Source of the DNA: Pseudomonas pergaminensis
GTDB taxonomy: Bacteria; Pseudomonadota; Gammaproteobacteria; Pseudomonadales; Pseudomonadaceae
Length of the DNA stretch: 64,000 bases
Assembly (NCBI RefSeq): GCF_024112395.2
Contig: NZ_CP078013.2
Span: forward strand, 4,216,001-4,280,000
Reading direction: 5' to 3'
Shown here in pieces: positions 52,216 through 62,829 of this stretch (position 1 is its first letter; each line of letters opens with the position of its first letter). A program made the translations under genes and the position numbers. Below the pieces are notes generated by a model that worked only from the letters and a program-made list of their open reading frames with translations, made no database searches and was not told the DNA's origin.

Positions 52216-55200
52216 TCAGAGCGATGTCCCGCTCACCGCCGCAACGTTGTTCAATACAGTGCGCGTCAAGGTTTTCAGCGAGTTCTGCTCCAGCATTTGC
52301 CGCTCCACCCCCAATTGATCGAGCTCTCGCTTGTAAAAAGCACTCGGCATCGCGCCGTTCACCAGCACTTCATCCCTGCGTGCGCCAAACAGGCGGGCCA
52401 CCCGGTCGGCGGCCTCAGCGTGCTTTGCCTGCCATTGCTCTATTGCGTCCTGGCCAGCAGCGGTATCCCGTTGACCTTCCAGATCCGAAAGTTCGAATAA
52501 CGCTTCGCTCTTCTCTCCCAGCAACCCGAGACCGGGTGCCATCAGTGCATCGAGCGCTTGAGAGTAGCGGGTGCGAAGGTGTTTCTCCCAGAACAGGCAC
52601 CCGACAAAAAAAGCCTCCTCGGCAGCCGGATTGCGCTCGTCCCTGAGCACCTGTGCATACGCGGCGTCGATCGTCTCCGGGCTTACATTGGCCATCTGGG
52701 GAAACAACATGTCCCGGGACCGGACCGGTAACGCCAGCCGCTCTGCAAGCCGTACGCGATAAGCCAGGACAACTTCAACCTCCTCGGTAAATCCAGGGCC
52801 TCTTGCCGCAACGTCCCGTAGGGCAATGTCGTCTACCAGCATCAAACGATACAACTTCCTGGCCGTTTCGATCAGCGTGCTTTCGGCATTCTCCGCTCCG
52901 GCTAGTTCAAGTGCCTTTGCCCCTAGCAGCTCACGCTCAAGGTTCATGAACTCGACCGAACTGCCGTCACCACAGGTCACTCGATCGTCGGCCACGGTAA
53001 ATAACGCCTCGCGAATAGCCTGGCTTTCGCTTGCGGCCTCCAGCATGCCCCACACCCGCTCGGCCAGCGCTGGGCGAGTCACCGCGCTGGCGTACTCGGC
53101 ACTGCGGGTTGTGTCGGCCACCACTGCAAAAAAAGCATCCGAACTCAGACTGACCCTGAGTTCATCCCAGATCCCACCCAGCCGCGCCGAGTCACCGGTC
53201 GACGACGCGCCCAACCACAAACCACGCGCTTCATCGACCGTCACGTGCTCACCCAGTTGTACCTGGGCGGCTGCCAATACCGGATTGCCGTGCACAATAA
53301 CGCGATCCGGATGCTCATAGGCGTATTCAGGCAATGTCCTGATCCGGTTGTCATGCAGATCGGTACGGGCCAGATAGGGCAATTGTTCGGCACCGACGGG
53401 AAAGCTGACCGTACCTGTATTGGGCAGGTAAAGCTGGTTCAGGTTGCGCAAGCCACGCAGATCGGCCTGCCACCCCAAGCGGGGATTATTGCCAAGATTG
53501 AGTATCTTCAGGCTCCGCATACCCTCCAGGCGCCGACGGCTTTGGTCGGTCAACTGGATATCATTTCCGCTCAAATTGAGTTTGGTAAGCCCCACCCCCT
53601 CGTTCGCAAACGTCGGCAGTTGCGTCAGGTTGTTATTGCTCATGTTCAACCAGCGCAGCCCGCCGAATGCATTCAGAAAAGGCAAGGAGCTGTCTGAAAG
53701 CGCCATCCGGCGTAAAAACAGACTGCCTACGTGATCCATGTTTGCGCAGATCGCCGGTAACTCGCCGATCGCCTCATCCGACAGGTCCAGCACATGGCCG
53801 ATTGGTGTCCCATCCCCTGCAAATGCCTGCGCAGAGGCCCTGCGCCAAGCCGCCTTGAGGGTACCCGAGACTCTGCGCCGGGCGCTCGCATAACCTGATC
53901 CCCCTTGCTGTTGCCACTCGAGCAGCGTCTTGTTCAATGCGGCAAATTCCGCTTCAAGCTCGGTCAGTTTTGCCAGCAGAACGGCGTCACTGGCCTGTTG
54001 AAGGCCAAGCAGGGTCTCGACCTCTTCCATGGACTTTGTTGGATAGAGCGCCATCGCAGCACTCTTGCAAGCTAACGGACGTTCGACGGCGCCACCTACC
54101 GGACTGAGCGGATAACCCACGCGCCCATCAGCCAGGCGCATGGGGGATTTGAAACCGGGCTTGATCGCCTGCAAGCCCAGTGCACGTCGACTCACCGGCT
54201 CACTCAGCGGCTGCTGCGCAAGCTTGCGCTTGAGCCGTTGCGCAGCCGCATTGAACTGCGGCCAACTGGTGAACTTGCCACTGCTAGCCATCCAGAGCGC
54301 GTTGAAAAAGGCGTCCTTGTCGCTTCGCCAGTATTCAATTTTTCCCGGTCCGCTGCAGAGTTTCCACGTCTTCATGTCGGTGTGGATAAGCTGCAGTTGC
54401 CGGGGGGCACTACTGTCTCCCACCCGGTCCAGCAAAGGGCCGTCGTAGGCCCCCGACCGAAGCTCAATGCACACGCCATCCAGGAGTTCAGGCAGCGCGG
54501 CCATCTTGTGCAGTGCCAGGTGCACGCTGTCCAGGGTGAGTTGATTGTCGAATAACAGATCGGCCTGTGCCCGCATCACGCGCGCCTTCTGCAAGTACCC
54601 TCGCGCTTCTTCGGCCAGGCGCAACGGCACACGCGATGGGGTCTGCATGCGTGCCAGTTCCTGACTGTTGGCATGGCTCAGAATTTCTTCAGCCGCTAAC
54701 CTGGGCAAGCCTGGAAAGCTACGCTGGAGCAGCTGCACGTTGGCATCACTGGAAACCTCACCGGCCGAGATCTCGCGATTTAACAGCGTGCCTCGGGTGC
54801 TCTCGGCGGCTTCCAGCAAACAATCCCGGTATCGCACGACCCTTGCCAATGGTGTACGCAGGTATTGCATCAGTGGATCGACCTCATTGCCCTCCTGCAC
54901 CTGGCCCGCAGCAGCCGTATCCTGTATCACGTCTCGGGTCTGAAGAAACAGAAAGGCCATCGCTTCCCTTGTAACCCTCTGCTCTCCCAACAATCGGCGA
55001 ATTTCAGGTTCCGTCAACTGCTTGATGAACGACGGAAACAGCAGGCCACTTTGCAATTGCTCATGTTCCAGTGTGATCACTTGGTTTGCATCGCTCGGTA
55101 CACCTGAACGCCATATCGGGTTGCCCTTTGCATCCAGCGCCACCAATACACGTGACTCTGGCCACATCCCGCTCTCGATCAATACCTGGACTTGCATGAA

Positions 55201-57360
55201 CCAGTCGACGCGAGAAAACACCTCAGGGTCCGGGTGCCTTAACCGGTCGATAAATGCCTGGTGCCTGCCAGCGCATTCAAACCGCCGAAGCATATCCTTG
55301 AACAGCGGCGCGGGCGCTTGATGCTCAATGAACACCCGACGCAACTCGTCGTCCGACACACCACTGAACGCCCTGGCCTGCTCCAACTGGCTATCGCTCA
55401 AGTTATCCACGCTATGGCCTATGCGGCGCAACAGGGTCTTGCGATCCCAGGTCAAGGGTTGTTCGAACTCATGCACCCATGCGCCCTCACCGTTGTGGCG
55501 AATCCGGGGGGCATAACGTGAATCGCCATCGGGGTGCAGCAGCCTGAATTCGTCAGAGCGATTGCTGGCCTGGAGCTTGTAGTAGCCGCCGCCCGCTGCC
55601 TGCAGGTATAACCCTGCGTCGTGGGCATACAAGCCTTGTGTGTTGGGGCGGTGTCCGTCGGGCAGGTTGATCCTGTGCAGGTAGTGCGCGGGATTGAACG
55701 CGTAAAGACGCCTACGCCCACCGAACTCTACCTGCACCAGGCGCTTGATCAGCGCGGCGTCCTTGGTTGCCGACAACACGGCTGGCACCGCCAACCCAGC
55801 CAGGTTGAGCCCCACCGCCGAAAAATGCGCCCACGCCGTTTGGGTGTCGTCCTGCGACCAGGCCTCAATGCCTTCGCCGATCTCGTAAGCCATCTGCACG
55901 GCACCGACGACCAGCATCACCTCACCCAGCACAGGCACCACGAACGACGCAAGGTTGAGAATATCCAGCGCCGTACTGCCGAACGACCACAGCCAGGCGT
56001 TGTAGACCCGATCGTCGACGTCCTGTGTCGACACCACACTTGCGCGGGCATTCGCCACGAGCGAACGTATACGCTGAATCGCGCAGTCCGCCCAGACATC
56101 ACCCCATGCAAGCGCGTAGCTGCCCTGATGATTGACCCGGCCTTTTTGCGCCGGGTCAAAGTCCTGGGCGGGGCCGTGCAGCGCGCTCGGATCCAGCGAA
56201 GCCTTGAGCCTCGTGAAGAATGCATCCTGGCTGGCCAGCGGCACGAACTGGCTGAAGAAGGTGCGGTACTCGACACGACACAGGCGCGTGGTCAGGTGGT
56301 CGGTAAAAGCGCTGATCGTGTCATAGGCTTTGAGCGGATGAAGGGGGTCGCCTGGGATATAGACCAAGCACGCTCGGGGCATGAGATCCGCCCCTCTCGA
56401 ATGTGCCTGCCACACGACCGGACCGATGATCAGAATATTCTCGAGCACAAACGAGAATAGCCGAAACGGCGAACACTTGACCGCTTCCCCTGCCCATTTG
56501 ACCTGCGACTGGCTGCGCAACAGATCGAAGATCACTTGGTGGCCGTCGGGCTGGATATCGCCCTTCATCAAGGCAATCTCTGCGGCCAGCTCCAACTGGT
56601 TTCGATGACTGACAATCAAGGTGCTGTAGAGTTTGCCAATGCCTGCTTCAGTGGTGGTGGTACGGATCAGGCTATTGATGAAGGTGCGCACGTACTCGTA
56701 GTAAGTGTTGCCCAGGTCGAGCTCGCGGCACAGCTTGGCAAACGCATGGGGTTCAATGGCTAGCTTGACCGACTTGACGTTTGCAAGCGGATGAAACTTA
56801 TCGCTGGGGTACCCGTGAAAGTTGTAACGGGTGATCAGGTGGCAGTCTTTGCACACCGACTCAGCCGCCTCCTGTGCGGTGAAGTTGTTCAGCGCTGCCT
56901 CCAGCAGGCTGATACCCCGGTAAAAATAAAACTGCGCAGCCAAGGGGCTGGCCTGGCTCGTCGAGACCTCCTCAGGCTCGATGTCGCACTCTCTCTGCTC
57001 CATCTTGCGGGCATAAAATACCGTCCTGGTATCCAACCGTTGCCCGAGTTTCTTTTCAATCGCGGCCGCCAACAACGGCTCGGCGTAGGCTGCCGGCCCT
57101 TTGAAGTCCCTGAACATCTGATCGAGTTGATTCAAGGACCGCCTGCTGCGCACATGGACCGACCTCATGCGGTCCTTCGCCGTCGACGAGGCATTTTTGT
57201 ACCAGTCGGGAATACTCAGCGCCAACCCGGCCAATTCAGTTTTGCGCTCATCCAGCGCATCGGTGTACCAGCTTGGGGTGTTGTCCCGGATCACCTGCCA
57301 GTGGGGACTCTGTTCGTCCCCAACCGGACGCACGGGGGGATCAATGGAGGGGGTTGTCAT
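52216..57360 (-). CDS. LRR protein with C-terminal NEL E3 ubiquitin ligase domain (toxin/effector)
   Basis: A 1714-aa protein. The first ~1100 residues are a large N-terminal part of the kind found in Pseudomonas dermonecrotic-toxin-like (DUF6543) proteins, with two hydrophobic helices near 480-560 (LDILNLASFVVPVLGEVMLVVGAV). Residues about 1200-1400 hold leucine-rich repeats (LRWLNMSNNNLTQLP, LTKLNLSGNDIQL, LKILNLGNNPRL, RTDLHDNRIRTLP). The C-terminal ~300 residues are an IpaH/SspH-type NEL domain with the CxD motif as CGD (Cys1463, Asp1465) after VADDRVT. NEL enzymes ubiquitinate host proteins. No secretion genes are nearby and no signal peptide is seen. ATG 57360 has GAAGG at 8 bases. Confidence 0.9.
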   Translation of the reverse strand: MTTPSIDPPVRPVGDEQSPHWQVIRDNTPSWYTDALDERKTELAGLALSIPDWYKNASSTAKDRMRSVHVRSRRSLNQLDQMFRDFKGPAAYAEPLLAAAIEKKLGQRLDTRTVFYARKMEQRECDIEPEEVSTSQASPLAAQFYFYRGISLLEAALNNFTAQEAAESVCKDCHLITRYNFHGYPSDKFHPLANVKSVKLAIEPHAFAKLCRELDLGNTYYEYVRTFINSLIRTTTTEAGIGKLYSTLIVSHRNQLELAAEIALMKGDIQPDGHQVIFDLLRSQSQVKWAGEAVKCSPFRLFSFVLENILIIGPVVWQAHSRGADLMPRACLVYIPGDPLHPLKAYDTISAFTDHLTTRLCRVEYRTFFSQFVPLASQDAFFTRLKASLDPSALHGPAQDFDPAQKGRVNHQGSYALAWGDVWADCAIQRIRSLVANARASVVSTQDVDDRVYNAWLWSFGSTALDILNLASFVVPVLGEVMLVVGAVQMAYEIGEGIEAWSQDDTQTAWAHFSAVGLNLAGLAVPAVLSATKDAALIKRLVQVEFGGRRRLYAFNPAHYLHRINLPDGHRPNTQGLYAHDAGLYLQAAGGGYYKLQASNRSDEFRLLHPDGDSRYAPRIRHNGEGAWVHEFEQPLTWDRKTLLRRIGHSVDNLSDSQLEQARAFSGVSDDELRRVFIEHQAPAPLFKDMLRRFECAGRHQAFIDRLRHPDPEVFSRVDWFMQVQVLIESGMWPESRVLVALDAKGNPIWRSGVPSDANQVITLEHEQLQSGLLFPSFIKQLTEPEIRRLLGEQRVTREAMAFLFLQTRDVIQDTAAAGQVQEGNEVDPLMQYLRTPLARVVRYRDCLLEAAESTRGTLLNREISAGEVSSDANVQLLQRSFPGLPRLAAEEILSHANSQELARMQTPSRVPLRLAEEARGYLQKARVMRAQADLLFDNQLTLDSVHLALHKMAALPELLDGVCIELRSGAYDGPLLDRVGDSSAPRQLQLIHTDMKTWKLCSGPGKIEYWRSDKDAFFNALWMASSGKFTSWPQFNAAAQRLKRKLAQQPLSEPVSRRALGLQAIKPGFKSPMRLADGRVGYPLSPVGGAVERPLACKSAAMALYPTKSMEEVETLLGLQQASDAVLLAKLTELEAEFAALNKTLLEWQQQGGSGYASARRRVSGTLKAAWRRASAQAFAGDGTPIGHVLDLSDEAIGELPAICANMDHVGSLFLRRMALSDSSLPFLNAFGGLRWLNMSNNNLTQLPTFANEGVGLTKLNLSGNDIQLTDQSRRRLEGMRSLKILNLGNNPRLGWQADLRGLRNLNQLYLPNTGTVSFPVGAEQLPYLARTDLHDNRIRTLPEYAYEHPDRVIVHGNPVLAAAQVQLGEHVTVDEARGLWLGASSTGDSARLGGIWDELRVSLSSDAFFAVVADTTRSAEYASAVTRPALAERVWGMLEAASESQAIREALFTVADDRVTCGDGSSVEFMNLERELLGAKALELAGAENAESTLIETARKLYRLMLVDDIALRDVAARGPGFTEEVEVVLAYRVRLAERLALPVRSRDMLFPQMANVSPETIDAAYAQVLRDERNPAAEEAFFVGCLFWEKHLRTRYSQALDALMAPGLGLLGEKSEALFELSDLEGQRDTAAGQDAIEQWQAKHAEAADRVARLFGARRDEVLVNGAMPSAFYKRELDQLGVERQMLEQNSLKTLTRTVLNNVAAVSGTSL

Positions 57361-57441
57361 GGGCATGACCTTCAAGTGGCGAAATAATCCGCCACTTTAG
57401 GCACCACGGTTCAGCGCAGAGCCGTAGACATGTACCCCGTT

Positions 57442-59076
57442 TCAGCGGTCGTCGCGCAGCTCCTCGATGCTGATTTCGCGCATGCGGAATTTCTGGATCT
57501 TGCCCGTCACCGTCATCGGGAACTCGTCCACGATCTTGAAGTGCTTGGGCGTCTTGAAGTGTGCGATGCGGCCCTTGCACCAAGTTTGCAACTCAAGCTC
57601 ATTGGCCACATGCCCTGGATGGAACTTGACCCAGGCGACGATGGCTTCGCCGTAACGCGCATCCGGAATGCCGATAACCTGCACATCCGCCACCGCTGGG
57701 TGGGTGAAGAAAAACTCCTCCAACTCACGCGGGTACACGTTCTCGCCGCCGCGGATGATCATGTCCTTGTTGCGCCCGGCGATGCACACGTAGCCGTGGG
57801 CGTCCATGCTCGCCAGGTCGCCGGTGTGCATCCAGCCGGCGTCGTCGATGGCCTCGCGGGTGGCGTCGGGGTTGTTCCAGTAGCCGAGCATCACGCTGTA
57901 GCCACGGGTGCATAACTCGCCGATTTCACCCCGCGCCAGCGTGTTGCCGTCGGCGTCGATGATCTTGTTTTCCAACTGCGGCTGGGTGCGCCCGACCGTG
58001 GTCACGCGGCGTTCCAGGTCATCGTCCGCCCCGGTTTGCAAGGACACCGGGCTGGTTTCCGTCATGCCGTAGGCAATCTGCACCTCGCTCATATGCATCT
58101 CGCTGATGACCCGGCGCATCACTTCGATGGGGCACGTGGCGCCAGCCATGATGCCGGTGCGCAGGGTGGACAGGTCAAAGTCACCGAGGCGCGGGTGATC
58201 GAGCATGGCGATGAACATGGTGGGCACGCCGTACAGGCCGGTGGCGCGCTCTTCGGCGACGGCGGTGAGAGTCAGCAGCGGGTCGAAGCCGTCATTCGGG
58301 TAGATCATGGTAGTGCCGTGGGTGATGCAACCGAGGTTGCCCATGACCATGCCGAAACAGTGATACAGCGGCACCGGGATCACCAGGCGGTCTTGCGCGG
58401 TCAGGCCCAGGCTTTCGCCGACCATGTAGCCGTTATTGAGGATGTTGTGGTGACTGAGGGTGGCGCCCTTGGGGAAGCCGGTGGTGCCGGAGGTGTACTG
58501 GATATTCACGGCCTGGTCGAAGTGCAGGCTGGCCTGGCGGCTGTGCACCTGTTCGGGCGGGATGCCTGCCCCGAGCGCGGCCAATTGCGACCAGGGCAGG
58601 AACCCCGGGGGCGGGCTGGGGTCGAGGCTGATCATGCCGCGCAGGTCAGGCTTCAGCTCTTGCAACATGGCGTGGTAATCAGAGGTCTTGAACGACCCGG
58701 CGCACACCAGCCACTGGCAGCCGGACTGCTTGAGTACGTAGTCCAGTTCAGTGCTGCGGTACGCCGGGTTGATATTGACCAGGATCACGCCGAGCTTGGC
58801 ACTGGCGATCTGGCTGATGCACCACTCGGCGCAATTGGGCGCCCAGATACCCAGGCGGTCGCCGGCTTGCATGCCCAGGGCAAGAAAGGCACGGGCGTGC
58901 AGCTCAACGGTCTCGGCCAACTGCCGCCAGGTGTAGCGGCGCTGTTGATGGCGCACCACCAGGGCCTCGCCCTCGGGATACTGCGCGACGGTGTGATCAA
59001 AGGCCTGGCCGATGGTCATGGCCAGCAAGGTCTTGTCCTGAGAGCCACGGCTGTAGCTCTGATTCGGTTGATCCAT
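57442..59076 (-). CDS. AMP-binding acyl-CoA synthetase of the liu region
   Basis: A 544-aa ANL enzyme that activates a carboxylate to its CoA thioester. The P-loop is [18 protein letters not shown] (near residues 190-207), with YGMTETSP, the hinge [35 protein letters not shown], and the C-terminal catalytic Lys in [11 protein letters not shown]. Similar genes sit beside liu clusters in pseudomonads and probably make medium or branched acyl-CoA (isovaleryl-, methylbranched) substrates. ATG 59076 begins the family start; longer frames run into the promoter. Divergent from liuA. Confidence 0.9.
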   Translation of the reverse strand: MDQPNQSYSRGSQDKTLLAMTIGQAFDHTVAQYPEGEALVVRHQQRRYTWRQLAETVELHARAFLALGMQAGDRLGIWAPNCAEWCISQIASAKLGVILVNINPAYRSTELDYVLKQSGCQWLVCAGSFKTSDYHAMLQELKPDLRGMISLDPSPPPGFLPWSQLAALGAGIPPEQVHSRQASLHFDQAVNIQYTSGTTGFPKGATLSHHNILNNGYMVGESLGLTAQDRLVIPVPLYHCFGMVMGNLGCITHGTTMIYPNDGFDPLLTLTAVAEERATGLYGVPTMFIAMLDHPRLGDFDLSTLRTGIMAGATCPIEVMRRVISEMHMSEVQIAYGMTETSPVSLQTGADDDLERRVTTVGRTQPQLENKIIDADGNTLARGEIGELCTRGYSVMLGYWNNPDATREAIDDAGWMHTGDLASMDAHGYVCIAGRNKDMIIRGGENVYPRELEEFFFTHPAVADVQVIGIPDARYGEAIVAWVKFHPGHVANELELQTWCKGRIAHFKTPKHFKIVDEFPMTVTGKIQKFRMREISIEELRDDR

Positions 59077-59103
59077 AACGACCCCTGTTGTCTTTTTTGT
59101 AGG

Positions 59104-59161
59104 TTGACGTAAACGTAAACTACGATTGACAGCGCCGTAACGCAAGCTTACGTTAACGTAA
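59104..59161. promoter_or_regulatory. LiuR-type operators in the liuA / synthetase divergent promoter
   Basis: TTGACGTAAACGTAAACT (59104-59121) and the perfect palindrome TTACGTTAACGTAA (59148-59161) share the ACGT-N2-ACGT spacing of the site before liuR (50301-50316). Their position between the two divergent genes suggests joint control. Confidence 0.75.
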
Positions 59162-59224
59162 AGGTTAGCGTCCTCCCCTGGCGCCCTCCCCACAACAACA
59201 AAGCTCACATTAAGGTGCCTGTCC

Positions 59225-60388
59225 ATGAGTTACCCGTCCCTGAACTTCGCCCTCGGTGAAACCGTCGACATGCTGCGCGACCAGGTGCAGTCCTTCGTGA
59301 GCAAGGAGATCGCGCCCCGCGCGGCTCAGATCGATATCGACAACCTGTTCCCCGCCGACCTGTGGCGCAAGTTCGGTGACATGGGCCTGCTGGGCATCAC
59401 CGTGCCGGAAGAATACGGCGGCGCCGGCCTGGGCTACCTGGCCCACGTGGTGGCCATGGAAGAGATCAGCCGGGGCTCGGCGTCGGTGGCGCTGTCCTAC
59501 GGTGCGCACTCCAACCTGTGTGTGAACCAGATCAACCGCAACGGCAACCACGAACAGAAACTCAAGTACCTGCCCGCACTCATCAGCGGCGAACACGTCG
59601 GCGCCCTGGCCATGAGCGAGCCGAATGCCGGCTCCGATGTGGTCTCGATGAAGCTGCGCGCCGATAAACGCGGTGATCGCTACGTGCTCAACGGCAGCAA
59701 GACCTGGATCACCAACGGCCCCGATGCCAGCACCTATGTGATCTACGCCAAGACCGACCTGGAAAAAGGCCCGCACGGCATTACCGCATTCATCGTCGAG
59801 CGCGACTGGAAAGGCTTCAGCCGCAGCAACAAGTTCGACAAGCTGGGCATGCGCGGCTCGAACACCTGCGAACTGTTTTTCGATGACGTGGAAGTGCCGG
59901 AAGAAAACATCCTCGGCGCGCTCAATGGCGGCGTCAAAGTGCTGATGAGCGGCCTCGACTACGAGCGCGTGGTGCTGTCCGGCGGCCCCACCGGCATCAT
60001 GCAAGCCTGCATGGACCTGATCGTGCCCTACATCCATGACCGCAAGCAGTTCGGCCAGAGCATCGGCGAATTCCAGCTGATCCAGGGCAAGGTCGCCGAC
60101 ATGTACACCCAACTCAATGCCAGCCGCGCCTACCTCTATGCGGTGGCCCAGGCTTGCGAACGTGGCGAGACCACGCGCAAGGATGCGGCCGGCGTGATCC
60201 TCTACAGCGCCGAACGTGCCACGCAAATGGCCCTCGACGCAATCCAGATTCTCGGCGGCAATGGCTACATCAACGAATTCCCGGCCGGGCGCCTGCTGCG
60301 TGACGCCAAGCTGTATGAGATCGGCGCCGGCACCAGTGAGATCCGCCGGATGCTGATCGGTCGCGAACTCTTCAACGAAACCCGCTGA
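59225..60388 (+). CDS. liuA: Isovaleryl-CoA dehydrogenase
   Basis: A 387-aa FAD acyl-CoA dehydrogenase oxidising isovaleryl-CoA (and citronellyl-CoA-type intermediates) in leucine and terpene breakdown. [47 protein letters not shown] is diagnostic of isovaleryl-CoA dehydrogenase; the catalytic Glu lies in [17 protein letters not shown]-terminal [32 protein letters not shown] is complete. First of the liuABCD operon, 11 bases before liuB. Confidence 0.96.
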   Translation: MSYPSLNFALGETVDMLRDQVQSFVSKEIAPRAAQIDIDNLFPADLWRKFGDMGLLGITVPEEYGGAGLGYLAHVVAMEEISRGSASVALSYGAHSNLCVNQINRNGNHEQKLKYLPALISGEHVGALAMSEPNAGSDVVSMKLRADKRGDRYVLNGSKTWITNGPDASTYVIYAKTDLEKGPHGITAFIVERDWKGFSRSNKFDKLGMRGSNTCELFFDDVEVPEENILGALNGGVKVLMSGLDYERVVLSGGPTGIMQACMDLIVPYIHDRKQFGQSIGEFQLIQGKVADMYTQLNASRAYLYAVAQACERGETTRKDAAGVILYSAERATQMALDAIQILGGNGYINEFPAGRLLRDAKLYEIGAGTSEIRRMLIGRELFNETR

Positions 60389-60399
60389 AGGAGCGCACC

Positions 60400-62007
60400 A
60401 TGGCCACCTTGCACACCCAGCTCAACCCGCGCTCGGCGGAGTTTGCCGCCAACAGCGCGGCGATGCGCCAACAGGTCGACGCCCTGCACACCCTGCTCGC
60501 CCACGTGCAGCAGGGCGGCGGCGCCAAGGCCCAGGAGCGGCACACGTCGCGCGGCAAACTGTTGCCCCGCGAGCGCATCAATCGTTTGCTCGACCCGGGC
60601 TCGCCGTTTCTTGAACTCAGCCAACTGGCCGCCCATCAGGTGTACGGCGAAGACGTGCCGGCTGCCGGGGTGATCGCCGGGATCGGCTGCGTGGAAGGTG
60701 TCGAATGCATGATCGTCGCCAACGACGCCACGGTGAAAGGCGGCTCCTACTACCCGCTTACGGTCAAAAAACACCTGCGCGCCCAGACCATCGCCGAGCA
60801 GAACCGCCTGCCGTGCATCTACCTGGTGGACTCCGGCGGCGCCAACCTGCCGCGCCAGGATGAAGTGTTTCCCGACCGCGAGCACTTCGGGCGGATCTTC
60901 TTCAACCAGGCCAACATGAGTGCCCAGGGCATCCCGCAGATCGCCGTGGTGATGGGTTCGTGCACGGCCGGTGGTGCCTACGTGCCGGCGATGGCCGACG
61001 AAGCGATCATGGTGCGTAACCAGGCCACTATCTTCCTTGCCGGCCCGCCGCTGGTAAAAGCCGCGACCGGTGAAGTGGTGAGTGCCGAAGACCTCGGCGG
61101 TGCCGATGTGCACTGCAAGATCTCCGGCGTGGCCGACCACTATGCCGACAGCGATGAACATGCGCTGGCGCTCGCCCGGCGCAGCGTGGCCAACCTCAAC
61201 TGGCGCAAACAGGGCGAGTTGCTGCAACGCCCGCCCGTGGCGCCGTTGTACAGCAGCGAAGAGCTGTATGGCGTGATCCCGGCCGACGCCAAGCAGCCCT
61301 TTGATGTGCGCGAAGTGATCGCGCGCCTGGTGGATGGCTCGGTATTCGATGAGTTCAAGGCACTGTTTGGTACCACCCTGGTGTGCGGTTTTGCGCACCT
61401 GCACGGCTACCCGATTGCGATCCTGGCCAACAACGGGATTCTGTTTGCCGAGGCCGCGCAAAAAGGCGCGCACTTTATCGAACTGGCCTGCCAGCGCGGC
61501 ATTCCGCTGTTGTTCCTGCAGAACATCACCGGCTTCATGGTCGGCCAGAAGTACGAAGCCGGCGGCATTGCCAAGCATGGCGCCAAGCTGGTCACCGCCG
61601 TGGCCTGCGCCAAGGTGCCGAAGTTCACGGTGATCATCGGCGGCAGCTTTGGGGCCGGCAACTACGGCATGTGTGGCCGCGCCTATGACCCGCGCTTCCT
61701 GTGGATGTGGCCGAACGCACGCATTGGTGTGATGGGCGCCGAACAGGCGGCCGGTGTGCTGGTGCAGGTCAAGCGCGAGCAGGCTGAGCGCGCCGGCGTG
61801 GGCTTTAGCGCTGAAGAAGAGGCGGCGATCAAGCAGCCGATCCTCGACCAGTACGAAACCCAGGGCCACCCCTACTATTCCAGCGCGCGCCTGTGGGACG
61901 ACGGTGTGATCGACCCGTTGCAGACCCGCGACGTGCTGGCCCTGGCCTTGTCCGCCGCGCTGAACGCCCCCATCGAGCCGAGCCGCTTCGGCGTGTTCCG
62001 CATGTAA
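60400..62007 (+). CDS. liuB: Methylcrotonyl-CoA carboxylase, carboxyltransferase (beta) subunit
   Basis: A 535-aa carboxyltransferase. [97 protein letters not shown], and [29 protein letters not shown] are typical. It works with LiuD to carboxylate methylcrotonyl-CoA. Its stop is 15 bases before the chosen liuC start. Confidence 0.96.
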   Translation: MATLHTQLNPRSAEFAANSAAMRQQVDALHTLLAHVQQGGGAKAQERHTSRGKLLPRERINRLLDPGSPFLELSQLAAHQVYGEDVPAAGVIAGIGCVEGVECMIVANDATVKGGSYYPLTVKKHLRAQTIAEQNRLPCIYLVDSGGANLPRQDEVFPDREHFGRIFFNQANMSAQGIPQIAVVMGSCTAGGAYVPAMADEAIMVRNQATIFLAGPPLVKAATGEVVSAEDLGGADVHCKISGVADHYADSDEHALALARRSVANLNWRKQGELLQRPPVAPLYSSEELYGVIPADAKQPFDVREVIARLVDGSVFDEFKALFGTTLVCGFAHLHGYPIAILANNGILFAEAAQKGAHFIELACQRGIPLLFLQNITGFMVGQKYEAGGIAKHGAKLVTAVACAKVPKFTVIIGGSFGAGNYGMCGRAYDPRFLWMWPNARIGVMGAEQAAGVLVQVKREQAERAGVGFSAEEEAAIKQPILDQYETQGHPYYSSARLWDDGVIDPLQTRDVLALALSAALNAPIEPSRFGVFRM

Positions 62008-62022
62008 ATGGAGCTGTACCCC

Positions 62023-62829
62023 ATGAGCGATTTCAATACCCTGGAACTCATCACCGACCCCCGTGGCTTTGCCACGCTGTGGCTCAGTCGTGAAGCCAAG
62101 AACAACGCGTTCAATGCCCAGATGATCCGCGAACTGATCATCGCCCTCGACCAGGTGCAAGGCGATCCGTCCCTGCGCTTTTTGGTCCTGCGTGGGCGCG
62201 GCAAGCACTTCAGCGCCGGCGCCGACCTGGCCTGGATGCAGCAGTCGGCCGAGCTGGATTACCACACCAACCTGGACGACGCCCGCGAACTGGCAGAGCT
62301 GATGTACAACCTGGCCAAGCTGAAGATCCCTACCCTTGCGGTAGTGCAAGGCGCGGCCTACGGTGGCGCGCTGGGCTTGATCAGTTGCTGCGACATGGCG
62401 ATTGGCGCGGATGACGCGCAGTTCTGCCTGTCGGAGGTCCGCATCGGCCTGGCGCCGGCGGTGATCAGCCCGTTCGTGGTGCAGGCCATCGGCGAACGCG
62501 CGGCGCGGCGCTATGCCCTGACCGCCGAGCGCTTTGGCGGCCAACGCGCGCGGGACATCGGTTTGCTGGCGGACAGTTATCCGCTTGGCGAGTTGGACGC
62601 TCAGGTCGAACAGTGGATCGCCAACCTGCTGCAGAACAGCCCGGCGGCCATGCGCGCCAGCAAGGACTTGCTGCGTGAAGTGGGCAACGGCGCCCTCACC
62701 CCGGCCCTGCGCCGCTACTGCGAAAACGCCATTGCGCGCATTCGGGTCAGCGCCGAGGGCCAGGAAGGCTTGCGCGCCTTCCTGCAAAAACGTCCACCGA
62801 GCTGGCAGCCCCAGGAGCCACGTTCATGA
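62023..62829 (+). CDS. liuC: Methylglutaconyl-CoA hydratase / enoyl-CoA hydratase family
   Basis: A 268-aa crotonase-fold hydratase forming HMG-CoA from 3-methylglutaconyl-CoA. LVLRGRGKHFSAGADLAWMQQSAELDYHTNLDDARELAELMYNL and VQGAAYGGALGLISCCDMAIGADDAQFCLSEVRIGLAPAVISPFV match the family, with catalytic Glu in SEVRIGL. An in-frame ATG at 62008 directly after the liuB stop is possible; the ATG at 62023 has GGAG upstream. Stop overlaps liuD (ATGA). Confidence 0.95.
   Translation: MSDFNTLELITDPRGFATLWLSREAKNNAFNAQMIRELIIALDQVQGDPSLRFLVLRGRGKHFSAGADLAWMQQSAELDYHTNLDDARELAELMYNLAKLKIPTLAVVQGAAYGGALGLISCCDMAIGADDAQFCLSEVRIGLAPAVISPFVVQAIGERAARRYALTAERFGGQRARDIGLLADSYPLGELDAQVEQWIANLLQNSPAAMRASKDLLREVGNGALTPALRRYCENAIARIRVSAEGQEGLRAFLQKRPPSWQPQEPRS

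Noticed and set aside
60265..62787. 840-codon minus-strand open frame
   Set aside because: Antisense to liuA end, liuB and liuC.
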